64,000 nucleotides of DNA from Haloglomus salinum. GTDB lineage: Archaea; Halobacteriota; Halobacteria; Halobacteriales; Haloarculaceae. The stretch covers positions 1,922,001 through 1,986,000 of the forward strand of contig NZ_CP101153.1 in assembly GCF_024298825.1 (NCBI RefSeq). The letters are read 5' to 3'. This document shows, piece after piece, positions 1 through 8,323 of the stretch. The translations under genes were made by a program, and so were the position numbers. The notes under the pieces are model-generated. The model worked only from the letters and a program-made list of their open reading frames with translations. It did not search any database and was not told the DNA's origin. Positions within the stretch are counted from its first letter, which is position 1, and the number at the start of each line of letters is the position of its first letter.

Positions 1-1269
1 GAGACTCGGCCCGCTATCATCGGTCCGCATCCCACAGACCGGGTCACGGTACTGGCCAGGTGCACCGAGTCCACGCCGATAGACGTAGAGGAGGAAGCCA
101 GAGAACACGAACGCGATGAGGTTGAGGTAGAAGGTGTAGTTGAACTCGAAGTACGTCTGCTCGGATGCGGTCTCCCCGCGGGCGAGGTTCGGGACGATGC
201 CGAGGGCGTTGAACAGTTCCTCCATGAGAAAGCCCGTGAAGGCCATGGTCACGAAGAAGATGCCGAGGATGTACAGCATCACATGCCAGCCGTAGTACTT
301 CCGGTAGATGTTCAGGACGGGGATGGTGATGAGGTCGGCGTAGACGAACGCGATGACACCGGCGAAACTGATGCCACCGCCCCACAGCGCGACGGCGAAG
401 GGAACGTTGCCCATGCTACCGACGAAGCTGATGACCGCGATTGCCACACCCATGACGGCGTTCTCTGCGCTCACCAACAGTCCATCACCCTGGAGGAACA
501 GTGTGTTCCAGACCCACTGCGGGACGAAGACGATGACGAACCCCGAGATGAGAAAGCCCGCGACGACGTCCTTCCAGATCATCGACCACTCCTTGCGGTA
601 CTGGTTCCCGACCTTGTACCAGCCGCCCCACGACAGGAGCTCGTCGCGCCACCCGCCGCTGCTGGCCACCTCCTGCTGGTAGGTCTCCATACACCCCTCC
701 GAGCAGAACGTCACTGTCTCGCCGCCGTCGGTCGTCAGCGAGTACTCGTCCGTGCCTTCCATCCCGCAGGTCGGGTCCTCGCTGACACCCTGTGCCAGCT
801 CGCGTTGATTCAGTTCCCGTCGGACCTCGTCGAAGCGGTTCTCGGGGAGGGTCAGATGGACGAGGAGTGCCATCACGGCGATGAGGATGACACCGCCGAG
901 GAGTTCGGCGACGAGGAACTCCCACCCGAGCAGGATGAGTATCATCAGGCCGAGTTCGACGATGAGGTTCGTCGAGGCGAACATGAACGCGAGGACGTTC
1001 ACCGTGTGCGCACCCTTCTTGAACAGGCCTTTCCCGATTGCGACGGCCCCGAAGCTACAGCCACTACTCGCGGCGCCGAACACCGTCGCCTTCGTGAGGC
1101 CGCTCAGGTCCTCGGTTCCGAGGACCTGGGCCATCCGTTCCTTCGAGACGTAGACCTGGACGAGGCTCGTGATCACCAGCCCCATGATGATCGCCCAGGC
1201 TGCCGTCCAGAGGAAGCCGACACCGATCCGCAGCGACTCGAGGATTCCGTCGAGGAGGGCGGCCTGCAT
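1..1269 (-). CDS. Permease with YHS metal-binding domains (partial, runs off left edge)
   Basis: Reading from the ATG at 1269, 423 codons are open to the window edge, so the C-terminus is missing. Two blocks of hydrophobic segments (about residues 10-140 and 220-405) match the COG0701/ArsP-like permease family, including a glycine/serine-rich SSGCSFGA motif at residues 68-75 and GSMGNVPFA in the second half. Between the halves is a YHS-type domain: CGM at 168-170 followed by C189 and C193. A second DPVCGM begins at about residue 409, just before the edge. Family knowledge suggests efflux of a soft metal or metalloid, with the YHS cysteines binding the metal. The substrate cannot be read from this sequence. 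The gene is read away from the tail-fibre genes' promoter side and no operon partner is visible. Long open frames on the opposite strand are antisense shadows. Confidence 0.85.
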   Translation of the reverse strand, partial: MQAALLDGILESLRIGVGFLWTAAWAIIMGLVITSLVQVYVSKERMAQVLGTEDLSGLTKATVFGAASSGCSFGAVAIGKGLFKKGAHTVNVLAFMFASTNLIVELGLMILILLGWEFLVAELLGGVILIAVMALLVHLTLPENRFDEVRRELNQRELAQGVSEDPTCGMEGTDEYSLTTDGGETVTFCSEGCMETYQQEVASSGGWRDELLSWGGWYKVGNQYRKEWSMIWKDVVAGFLISGFVIVFVPQWVWNTLFLQGDGLLVSAENAVMGVAIAVISFVGSMGNVPFAVALWGGGISFAGVIAFVYADLITIPVLNIYRKYYGWHVMLYILGIFFVTMAFTGFLMEELFNALGIVPNLARGETASEQTYFEFNYTFYLNLIAFVFSGFLLYVYRRGLGAPGQYRDPVCGMRTDDSGPSL

Positions 1270-1559
1270 GTCTAATCCATCACAGCCATCTGTTTTGCCA
1301 ATTGCTCTTACGAAACCGAGGCAGTAGGCGAGGATAGAATTTGCATCCGGAGGTGAAACCCCCCATCAGCTGTGGTTACCCGTTCTGGGTCCGGGTTCGG
1401 CCCGTTCGTTTCTGTGCGTCACTGGCTCCAGTTGGTGGGTGCTGCTCGTTCCTCCGACGGAACGGCCACGCGGATGTCAGCGTCGTACCGCTGTTCTCCC
1501 ACGAGATTCCCGTGTCGTGTTGGCAGAAACAGAACCCCGGCGTCTCCCCGGCGGTATCG

Positions 1560-1775
1560 ACCGCGTCCCAGCTGCCCCCGGTGCCGAGGAACACCTGACC
1601 GGTGTCGGTGGAGTAGTACTCGGCGCCGTCCCTGGGTTCGTAGTCGCCGGTGGTCGCTTCCACGTCGCGGACCTCGATGTCGGTGTCGTACTGCTCGACG
1701 TTCTCGTCGGACGGCTGGTGCCAGTCCTGCTCGCCCTCGTTCAGGACGTTGCAGTCGTGGCTGGGTGTCTTGGGT
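1560..1775 (-). pseudogene. Start-less remnant of the tail-fibre-like N-terminal domain
   Basis: Translation gives TPSHDCNVLNEGEQDWHQP, then EQYDTDIEVRD, then DGAEYYSTDTGQVFLGTGGSW. This aligns along its length with the first 70 or so residues of the two genes upstream (MPETPNHGYNVPDEGAQNW and so on). The ATG-CCC-GAG start of the intact copies is replaced by ACA-CCC-AAG and no in-frame start lies near. After GGSWD the similarity ends and the frame runs into unrelated sequence. It sits immediately downstream of the stop at 1785, in the place where the next tandem copy would begin. It is best read as a decayed or silent third cassette. Confidence 0.7.
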
Positions 1776-1784
1776 GTGAGTCCG

Positions 1785-2891
1785 TCAGTCGTCGGCCGGC
1801 GCTGGTGACGGGTCCGTGGTATCGGCAGCTCCGGGCTCCCGCACCACCCGCTTGTCCGCGTGGCCGTCACGGGTCCCCTTCACGGTGTAGGAGAACTCGT
1901 AGTCGCCGGTGCCGTCGAGGTCCGCGAACACCAGCCGCTCCGTGGACCGTTCGACGGCCGCAAGGCCGTTCGATTCGACCGCGTACGGTGTCGTCTGGAC
2001 GTGCAACGGCTCGTCGGCGTCGGTGACCCACGCGAAGTGCTCCGGGAGGCCGACCGTGGCACGGCCGTCCGCCAGCTCGGCGACGCCCGACGCCTCGGTG
2101 TGGGGCGTGCCGGCCTCCACGGTCGTGTAGACCACCTCCCGTTCGCCGTCGTCGGTGTCGACCGACTGGACGAAGTTCTTGTTCCCGCTCACCTCGAAGT
2201 CGCCATTGACGGAGGCCGTGTCCGGTCGAATCCGGAGCGTGTGGCCACTGGTGCCCGCACCGAGCTGGAGCTGCTCGAGGCCACCCTTGGCGCGGACGTT
2301 GCATGCACCTCTGCCGCCCCCGCCCAGCGCGACGCCCATCGTGAGTCGGTAGTCCCCATTCCCGATTCGGAGATCGCCGTCGTTGCTGTCGAGGTTCCAG
2401 TTGTCCTGTCCGTGGACGTCCAATGGCACACCCGGTGAGGCTCTCCCGATACCGACCTTTCCATCGCCGGCGATATCGTGCCCCTCATCGTTCACAGACA
2501 GGACGTTGTGCTGATCGCCATCGTCGTCGAACAGCGTCGCGAGGAAGCGGCCTGGACCAGGTTGATACCCCATTATCATTTTGAGGTCTCCATCTCCGTT
2601 CAGGAGGTCGATCCGACTCACTTCGCTCGAGACTTCGAGTCGATTCAGTTTCGGGACCCGACCGCTGGTCTCCAGGCGGTCCCACGACGACCCAGAACCG
2701 ATGTAGACCGTTTCGGTGTCGGTCGCGAGGAACTTCGCGCCCGCCTTCGGGTCGTAGTTCCCCTTGTTGCCATCGGTGTCGCGGATCTCGATGTCGGTGT
2801 CGTACTGCTCGAAGTTCTCGTTCAGCGGTTCGTGCCAGTTCTGTGCCCCCTCGTCGGGGACGTTGTAGCCGTGGTTGGGTGTCTCGGGCAT
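1785..2891 (-). CDS. Tail-fibre/adhesin-like protein, copy A
   Basis: This 368-residue acidic protein starts at the ATG at 2891; longer frames upstream overlap the preceding gene. Residues 1-70 form a domain shared with copy B and the remnant (MPETPNHGYN to the GSGSSWDRL turn). Residues about 75-165 are unique. Residues about 165-330 are again nearly the same as in copy B and end in a block (REVVYTTVEAGTPHTEASG, LPEHFAWVT, RLVFADLDGTGDYEFSYTVKG). That block resembles the C-terminal domain of many bacterial and phage fibre or surface proteins that reads VEGPEAG, LPEHF, VKG. There is no signal peptide or membrane segment. Copy B ends 14 bases upstream, so the two are probably co-transcribed. 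Function is unknown; a trimeric fibre or receptor-binding role is inferred from the C-terminal block. Confidence 0.8.
   Translation of the reverse strand: MPETPNHGYNVPDEGAQNWHEPLNENFEQYDTDIEIRDTDGNKGNYDPKAGAKFLATDTETVYIGSGSSWDRLETSGRVPKLNRLEVSSEVSRIDLLNGDGDLKMIMGYQPGPGRFLATLFDDDGDQHNVLSVNDEGHDIAGDGKVGIGRASPGVPLDVHGQDNWNLDSNDGDLRIGNGDYRLTMGVALGGGGRGACNVRAKGGLEQLQLGAGTSGHTLRIRPDTASVNGDFEVSGNKNFVQSVDTDDGEREVVYTTVEAGTPHTEASGVAELADGRATVGLPEHFAWVTDADEPLHVQTTPYAVESNGLAAVERSTERLVFADLDGTGDYEFSYTVKGTRDGHADKRVVREPGAADTTDPSPAPADD
2779..2891 (-). repeat. 113-bp exact direct repeat, copy 1 (copy 2 at 3957-4069)
   Basis: Bases 2779-2891 and 3957-4069 are identical over 113 positions as far as I can compare by eye. 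They cover the first 37 or so codons of the two tail-fibre-like genes. The third, start-less copy at about 1665-1775 is clearly diverged. Identity of synonymous positions over this length points to recent duplication or gene conversion between the two genes. Confidence 0.9.
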
Positions 2892-2905
2892 TGATCTCGT
2901 AATCG

Positions 2906-4069
2906 TCAGTCGTCGGCGGTCGGACGCTCGGTACTGTCGGACGCAGCGTCCGCTGCCGAGGGCTCGCGGACGATCCGCTTGTTTTCTTGACCGTCGCGGG
3001 TCCCTTTGACGGTGTAGGCGAATTCGTAGTCCCCCTCGCCGTCGAGGGCCTCGACCACGATGCGATCGGTCGATCGCTCGACGACCTTCAGTCCGGTCGA
3101 CCCACCGTACGGCGTCGTCTGGACCATCAGTGGGTCCGCCTCGCTGGTCACCCACGCGAAGTGCTCGGGCAGGTCGACCTCGGCCCGGCCGTCCGCCAGT
3201 TCGGCGACGCCCGACGCCTCGGTGTGTGGCGTCCCCGCCTCGGTGGCGGTGTAGACGACCTCCCGCTCGCCGTCGTCGGTGTCGACCGACTGAACGAAGT
3301 TCTTGTTCCCGCTCACGTCGAAGTCACCGTTCACCGAGACCGTATCCGGGCGGATGCGGAGGGTGTGCCCGCTCTCTCCGGCGCCGAGCTGGAGCTGCTG
3401 GATGCCGCCCTTCGCCCGGATGTTGCACGCGCCCGCCCCACCCCCGCCGAGCGCGACGCCCATCGCGAGCCGGTAGTCGTCGTCGCCGATCTTGAAGTCT
3501 CCGTCACCCTCGTCGAGGTTCCAGTTGTTGTCGCCGCCGACGTGGAGCGGGACATCCGGCGACGAGTCGATCGGCATCGAGACGCCCACGTGGCCGTCGC
3601 CGCGGCTCTTGACGGCGTGGAAGGTTCGCTCCTCGCCGCGGTGCCTGATCAGCCACTCGTCGGTCTCGTCGTCGAACGTCTGCTCCAGCCGGAACGTCGT
3701 CCCGTTGTGTTCCCCGTTCGAATCTAGGGTGTAGACCGAGTGTCTCATCGTCGAACGGCCGTCCGGCTCGGAGATCAGACGGAGGCTACCTCCGAGGCCA
3801 TCCCCGTCGATATCGACGGTCTCGAACGTCGGTCGCGGCCCCATCGACGAGAACCCCTGCCACTCCGAGCCGTCGCCGATGACGGCGACCCCGATGTCGG
3901 TGGCGAAGAACTTCGCCCCCTCTTTCGGCTCGTAGTCGCCGATGTTCCCCGACTCGTCGCGGATCTCGATGTCGGTGTCGTACTGCTCGAAGTTCTCGTT
4001 CAGCGGTTCGTGCCAGTTCTGTGCCCCCTCGTCGGGGACGTTGTAGCCGTGGTTGGGTGTCTCGGGCAT
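2906..4069 (-). CDS. Tail-fibre/adhesin-like protein, copy B
   Basis: This 387-residue paralogue of copy A starts at the ATG at 4069 in the same sequence context. Its first 113 bases (3957-4069) are identical to 2779-2891 of copy A. The middle (about residues 75-190, including RLISEPDGRSTMRHSVYTLD) has no counterpart in copy A. The C-terminal half is again closely similar (GVALGGGGAGACNIRAKGG, NFVQSVDTDDGEREVVYTA, LPEHFAWVT, YTVKGTRDG). Conserved ends around a variable centre suggest cassette-type diversification. There is no export signal. The lipoprotein gene upstream ends 22 bases before this start, so all three genes may form one transcript from a promoter above 4538. Confidence 0.8.
   Translation of the reverse strand: MPETPNHGYNVPDEGAQNWHEPLNENFEQYDTDIEIRDESGNIGDYEPKEGAKFFATDIGVAVIGDGSEWQGFSSMGPRPTFETVDIDGDGLGGSLRLISEPDGRSTMRHSVYTLDSNGEHNGTTFRLEQTFDDETDEWLIRHRGEERTFHAVKSRGDGHVGVSMPIDSSPDVPLHVGGDNNWNLDEGDGDFKIGDDDYRLAMGVALGGGGAGACNIRAKGGIQQLQLGAGESGHTLRIRPDTVSVNGDFDVSGNKNFVQSVDTDDGEREVVYTATEAGTPHTEASGVAELADGRAEVDLPEHFAWVTSEADPLMVQTTPYGGSTGLKVVERSTDRIVVEALDGEGDYEFAYTVKGTRDGQENKRIVREPSAADAASDSTERPTADD
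3957..4069 (-). repeat. 113-bp exact direct repeat, copy 2
   Basis: Partner of the repeat at 2779-2891. It encodes the N-terminal domain start of tail-fibre-like copy B. Confidence 0.9.
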
Positions 4070-4091
4070 GGTGGTCACTCCGTGCGTCGCG

Positions 4092-4538
4092 TCACGGGGC
4101 AACGCCCCCGTAGCCGTACTGGCCGTAGCCCTGCTCGCCGTACTCGTCCTCCGGGGTCGAGGTCGGCGTATCCGTCGCATTGGACCCGGATGCGGGCGTG
4201 TCGGTCGGCGTGGCTGTCTGCGACGACTGGCCACCGGGCGTATCCGTCGCGGTCTCCGGCCCGTCCGTCGGCGTCTCCGTGTCGCCGGGCACCGTCGTGT
4301 CCGTCGGCTGAGTCGCGTCCTCCGTCGCTGTCCCCGTAGCGGCCACGGTCGCAGTGGCCGTGGCGGTGGGAGAGCCACCGTAGCCGAACGAGGTCGGCGT
4401 CGGCGTGTCGTCCCCGTCGGGGTCGCCGTCTGAACCCCCGTCTCCGGTGAGGATCGAACACCCGGCGGTGCCGACCACCATTGTCGCGCTCACGGCGGCG
4501 AGCAGTTCTCGCCGCCGCGGCCCGTCGTCGTCCGTCAT
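4092..4538 (-). CDS. Thr/Pro-rich Tat lipoprotein
   Basis: This 148-residue protein opens with a twin-arginine-like stretch (PRRRELLAAVSA), a hydrophobic core and a lipobox TAGCS ending at Cys27. This is the usual layout of haloarchaeal lipid-anchored Tat substrates. The mature part is low-complexity: repeated Thr-Pro and Ala-Thr runs, then a Gly/Tyr-rich tail (YGEQGYGQYGYGG). No enzymatic domain is visible. It is probably a surface lipoprotein whose Thr-rich region is O-glycosylated. It heads a same-strand group with the two tail-fibre-like genes, which may place those products at the cell surface, although they carry no signal themselves. Confidence 0.75.
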   Translation of the reverse strand: MTDDDGPRRRELLAAVSATMVVGTAGCSILTGDGGSDGDPDGDDTPTPTSFGYGGSPTATATATVAATGTATEDATQPTDTTVPGDTETPTDGPETATDTPGGQSSQTATPTDTPASGSNATDTPTSTPEDEYGEQGYGQYGYGGVAP

Positions 4539-4849
4539 CGCCGTCGATACCTCCGTCTACGGGGCCGCCCCGACGCTGCCGGGGCAGCCCTACAGCCGAT
4601 CTTGTGCATCATGTTTCCCCCCATAGGAGCCACCTCGTACGTCCGGCGAATCCTATGGTTCCAATATCCGATGTGGTATGGGGCTAAAAAAGGAGGGGCC
4701 ACCGTGGTAGCAACCGATCGAAGGGGGTTCGGGGCCACGACGAGGGGGACGGTCCCAGAGGGGGAGCACGGCTCCTTGCCACACGGCACCCACCGGGAGG
4801 CTGGGCGACGGAGGTCTCGACTCCGACAGCCGCTCGTGACCGCCAGCGT
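4539..4849. other. Intergenic region with an inverted repeat
   Basis: No gene is supported here. CCATAGGA at 4621-4628 and TCCTATGG at 4651-4658 form an 8-base inverted repeat with a 22-base spacer, upstream of the lipoprotein start at 4538. An A-run lies at 4686-4691. The repeat could be an operator for the lipoprotein/tail-fibre group or an RNA hairpin in its leader. Confidence 0.4.
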
Positions 4850-5584
4850 TCAGTCCGCGTTCTGCTCCGGCGTCGGCGACGGCTCCGCCCCCAGCGGGTT
4901 CGTCGCGGTGCCCGCGGTCACGAGTCGCAGGAGCGCCCCGACGTTCGTGAGCAGCTTGTTCTCTGCCTTCCGGAGGTGCTCCTCGTAGGTCGAGCGGGCC
5001 ACCGAGGTCATGCCGGCCAGCTCACGGAGCGAGGTCCCCCGGGGCTGCTCGTAGTAGCCGTTCTCGAGGGCGAGCTGTAGTGCGGCCAGCTGCCGGTCGG
5101 TGATATCCTCGAACAGCCGGTCGACCGGCGTCAGCATGCTGTGTGGGAGCTGCTCGTCCGCGATGGCGGTCTTCGAGAGGACCTCGATGTCGCGGTCGGC
5201 CTCCAGGTCACGGAGCAGGGCCCGGATGTCGCCCTCGTCGAACGCGACGACCGTGTAGTGCTCCCAGCCCTGCCGGTGGACGGTCGGCGGCTGGTAGAGG
5301 GCGTTGTGCCGCTCGAACCGGTCGAGGATGGAGTCCTCCAGCGAGCAGAGACACGCCTGCGTGACGACGTGGAGGCCAGACTCGTCGGCGGACTCGTGGA
5401 GGGTGGTTCCAAGCGCCCGGACGTCCGCGAGGAGGTCCTCCGTCGGCGTCTCCGCCGAGGTGATCTCCAGCACCTGGCAGTCGCTCAGGTACCACTCCCG
5501 GATGGTGAGGTCCGGGTGTCGCTCGGAGAGTTCCCGATAGGGACACTCGTGACGGACCCGGAACGAGGCCTGGTGGAGGCTCAT
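4850..5584 (-). CDS. HTH-10 (bacterio-opsin activator type) transcription regulator
   Basis: The 244-residue protein has an N-terminal alpha/beta region of about 165 residues without a recognised ligand motif. A C-terminal HTH-10 domain follows at about residues 170-220 (TDRQLAALQLALENGYYEQP, then SLRELAGMTSVARSTYEEHLR and KAENKLL). That signature defines the haloarchaeal Bat-type family. Such proteins usually act on nearby genes. The divergently read MFS transporter starts 89 bases away and is the natural candidate target. A short Pro/Glu-rich tail follows the HTH. The ligand is unknown. Confidence 0.85.
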   Translation of the reverse strand: MSLHQASFRVRHECPYRELSERHPDLTIREWYLSDCQVLEITSAETPTEDLLADVRALGTTLHESADESGLHVVTQACLCSLEDSILDRFERHNALYQPPTVHRQGWEHYTVVAFDEGDIRALLRDLEADRDIEVLSKTAIADEQLPHSMLTPVDRLFEDITDRQLAALQLALENGYYEQPRGTSLRELAGMTSVARSTYEEHLRKAENKLLTNVGALLRLVTAGTATNPLGAEPSPTPEQNAD

Positions 5585-5672
5585 ACACGACCGTACGTCG
5601 CCAGCTGATTAACGATGCCGGCCATGTCCCGCAGTGTTCATATCCTACTTCCCACCGTACGCGTCGGTACCG

Positions 5673-6968
5673 ATGGGTTCGAACTCGGCCGCAGACCTCG
5701 AACAGGGCATCCGTGAACACCTCGGGCAGTTCTCGCTCCACGTCCTGCTGGTGTTCGCGACCGGACTGACGATCGGCTCCGAGCGGGCGGTCGTCCCGGT
5801 GCTGGGCCGGGACGTGCTCGGCGTCGAGTCGCTGTTCGTCATCGGCTCGTTCGTCGTCTCCTTCGGCTTCGTCAAGGCCCTGCTCAACCTCTACGCCGGC
5901 AAGTGGGGCGATGCGTACGGCCGGAAGCCGGTCTTGGTCCTCGGGTGGGCGACCGCGCTGCCGCTGCCGGTCATCCTCATCTTCGCCCCCAGCTGGAGCT
6001 GGATTACCGTCGGGAACATCCTGCTGGGTATCAACCAGGCGCTGACCTGGAGCATGGCCATCAACGCCAAGATAGACCTCGCGGGCCCCGAGCAGCGCGG
6101 GCTCGCGGTCGGCATCGACGAGGCGTTCGGCTACAGTGGCGTCGCCGTCGGCGCCTGGATAACCGGCCTCATCGCGGGCCAGTGGAGCCTCCGACCCGAG
6201 CCGTTCTACTTCCTGGGTGTCGTCGTGGTGCTGGCGTTCCTCATCTCCATCTTCCTCATCAGGGAGACTGCCCAGTACGCGCAGGCCGAGATCGACGACG
6301 ATGAGGACCACCACGACGCGAACCTGCCGTTCAACGCGGTGCTGAAGCGGGCGACCTACGGTGACCGGACGCTGTTCGCGGCGGCCCAGGCCGGCCACAT
6401 CGAGAAGTTCGTGGACACGCTGTTCTGGCTGGCGGTGCCGCTGTATCTCACCAGCCAGGGACTGGGCATCGAGGCCGTCGGCGTCGTCGTCGGCATCCAC
6501 AGCGCGATGTACTTCCTCCAGGTCGGAACCGGCGGACTCGCCGACCGCATCGGCCGCCGGCCGCCGGTCCTGGTCGGGATGTTCCTGGCCGGCGGGGGCG
6601 TCCTCGGGATGGTGCTGGTCGAGGGCTACCTCGCGTGGGCTGCCCTCTCGGCGGCCTCAGGGCTGGGGATGGCGCTGCTGTACCCCAACCTGATGACCGT
6701 CCCGAGCGACGCGGCCCACCCCACGTGGCGAGTCGCCGGGATGGGCGTCTACCGGATGTGGCGCGACGCCGGGTACGGCGTCGGCGCCATCGTCATCGGG
6801 CTCGGGATGGAGTTCGTGAGCGCCGAAGCCGCGTTCTACCTGACCGCGGCCCTGATGTTCGTCTCGGGGGCGGTCGTCTACCTCTGGATGGAGGAGACCC
6901 ACCCCGACTTCGGCACGCACGAGCCGGTGCCTGCGGAGGGGGATGCCGCGCCGACGCGGGCCGACTGA
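5673..6968 (+). CDS. Major facilitator superfamily transporter
   Basis: The protein is 431 residues from the ATG at 5673. An ATG at 5634 would add 13 residues with poor haloarchaeal codon bias and is less likely. About twelve hydrophobic segments are visible. An MFS loop motif lies between segments 2 and 3 (GKWGDAYGRKPVLV), and the matching motif in the second half reads GGLADRIGRRPPVLVG. The central loop is acidic (DDDEDHHDANLP). The profile is that of a drug or small-molecule exporter, but the substrate is not evident. It is divergent from the HTH-10 gene at 4850-5584 and probably regulated by it. Confidence 0.85.
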   Translation: MGSNSAADLEQGIREHLGQFSLHVLLVFATGLTIGSERAVVPVLGRDVLGVESLFVIGSFVVSFGFVKALLNLYAGKWGDAYGRKPVLVLGWATALPLPVILIFAPSWSWITVGNILLGINQALTWSMAINAKIDLAGPEQRGLAVGIDEAFGYSGVAVGAWITGLIAGQWSLRPEPFYFLGVVVVLAFLISIFLIRETAQYAQAEIDDDEDHHDANLPFNAVLKRATYGDRTLFAAAQAGHIEKFVDTLFWLAVPLYLTSQGLGIEAVGVVVGIHSAMYFLQVGTGGLADRIGRRPPVLVGMFLAGGGVLGMVLVEGYLAWAALSAASGLGMALLYPNLMTVPSDAAHPTWRVAGMGVYRMWRDAGYGVGAIVIGLGMEFVSAEAAFYLTAALMFVSGAVVYLWMEETHPDFGTHEPVPAEGDAAPTRAD

Positions 6969-7022
6969 GGGCTCTCGCGACGAGCGCGCCGCGGGCGTGA
7001 CCGGTGGCTGCGAGCGCCCCCC

Positions 7023-7631
7023 TCAATCGCTGGCCACCGCACCCCCCACCAGGCCGCCGATGACGCCGAAGACGATGTTGGCCACGAACGCGGCGAGGAC
7101 GATCACGACCGCGATGACTCCGTAGGCGGCGAGGAGGTTCTCCCCCTGTGGCGAGTTCGTGGCGAGGGGGGTGTTGGCGATGAGCCCGCCGAGGCCGACC
7201 GCCAGGACGCCGAACAGGAGGACCGCGAACGGGATGGTCGACAGCCCCCCCGAGACGGCCCCGACCTTCGCACCGCCGCTGGGTCCCTGCCGGTACAGTA
7301 CCCCGCCGACGAAGGCTCCGCCGATGACCCCGACGAAGTAGAGGAGTCCTCCAGTGAACGAGGAGAGGAGCAATCCGAGGACGAACGCCAGTACGGCGCC
7401 GACGAGCGTGGTGACCCAGAAGCGGCCCGCCAGCGAACCGGCCGTTCCGGACGACTGGTCCCGGGCTCCGGTGTCGGTCTCTGCGGCGTCCGTCGTCGGG
7501 GACGCCTCACGCGTCTCCGTCCCGCTCGTCCCGTCGTTCTGACTCCTGCTGTCCGACAGCGACGTGCCACACTCCGGACAGAAGCTGGAACCGTCCGCGA
7601 TCTCCGTTCCACATTCGTGACAGTAAGGCAT
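7023..7631 (-). CDS. Zinc-ribbon membrane protein
   Basis: The 202-residue protein begins with a double zinc knuckle (C4, C7, C18, C21; CHECG and CPECG). A Thr/Ser-rich linker of about 45 residues follows, then four to five hydrophobic segments (for example LVGAVLAFVLGLLL and GVIAVVIVLAAFVANI). Haloarchaea carry many such zinc-ribbon/DUF membrane proteins of unknown function. It lies 44 bases downstream of a second protein of the same plan and is probably co-transcribed with it. Confidence 0.8.
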   Translation of the reverse strand: MPYCHECGTEIADGSSFCPECGTSLSDSRSQNDGTSGTETREASPTTDAAETDTGARDQSSGTAGSLAGRFWVTTLVGAVLAFVLGLLLSSFTGGLLYFVGVIGGAFVGGVLYRQGPSGGAKVGAVSGGLSTIPFAVLLFGVLAVGLGGLIANTPLATNSPQGENLLAAYGVIAVVIVLAAFVANIVFGVIGGLVGGAVASD

Positions 7632-7675
7632 TGTCCGATTCCGCTACCTGAAGTCGTTCGTTTGTGCTGGTGGTG

Positions 7676-8323
7676 CTATCCCTGCTTGGCGAGGTTCTCG
7701 GCGAAACCGCCGATGACGGGGGCCACGAACCGCTCTCCCTGATAGGCCTGGATTATCAGGTACACCCAGGCGACGAAGCCGGCCAGCCCGATCACCGCCT
7801 GGACGAGACCGAGCAGGGATATCAGGAGTACCCCGATGACATCCGGGAGGAACGACAGGATGCTCGTCAGCACCCCGAAGACCAGATACAGTCCTCCGAA
7901 CGCCACCGACAGCACGATGCTCTGCGCTGCGTGGAACTGCACGAACTCGTTCTCGTCCTCGATGATGAAGACGACGAGGCCGGTTAGCAGGCCGAGGACG
8001 TACGAGAGCGCAGCAGCCTGATTGGCCGGCAGGTCCAGGCTCGACTCCTGGTTCGCCGGGTCATCGGCAGTTCCAGCGGTACTCGACGTGGTGGTCGCCG
8101 TGGCGTCGGCGGTGGCCGTCCCGCCCGCCGACGTGGTGCTTGCGGTGGCCCCATCGGCGGCGGTCGTCCCCCCGGCACCGCGCTCGTTTGTTCCCGACGT
8201 GCCGGAGCCGCTTCCCGCGGGCGGTGAGTTCGCCGCCGCAGAGTCCTCCAGGGGGGTCCCGCACTCGGAGCAGAACTTCACTCCCTTCGAAACCTCCGCG
8301 CCACAGTCCGGACAGTACGCCAT
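7676..8323 (-). CDS. Zinc-ribbon DUF4870-like membrane protein
   Basis: The 215-residue protein has the same spacing of zinc-ribbon cysteines (4, 7, 18, 21) as its downstream neighbour. A low-complexity Ala/Thr/Ser linker at about residues 30-95 leads to a membrane domain (LSYVLGLLTGLVVFIIED, FVQFHAAQSIVLSVAFGG, VAWVYLIIQAYQGERF). That domain matches the DUF4870/Tic20-like pattern of a polar E-N-x-F-V-(Q/R)-F-H-A-x-Q-S motif between hydrophobic helices. Function is unknown. The gene begins 131 bases from a large palindrome centred at 8469, possibly its control site. Confidence 0.8.
   Translation of the reverse strand: MAYCPDCGAEVSKGVKFCSECGTPLEDSAAANSPPAGSGSGTSGTNERGAGGTTAADGATASTTSAGGTATADATATTTSSTAGTADDPANQESSLDLPANQAAALSYVLGLLTGLVVFIIEDENEFVQFHAAQSIVLSVAFGGLYLVFGVLTSILSFLPDVIGVLLISLLGLVQAVIGLAGFVAWVYLIIQAYQGERFVAPVIGGFAENLAKQG

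Noticed and set aside
283-1275. Long plus-strand open frame
   Set aside because: It is antisense to the permease. Its Asp/Glu/His/Arg-rich product has no family pattern, while the minus-strand frame has clear helices and YHS motifs.
1560-4538. Integrated provirus
   Set aside because: Only fibre-like genes occur; no integrase, terminase, capsid or portal gene and no attachment-site pair is visible.
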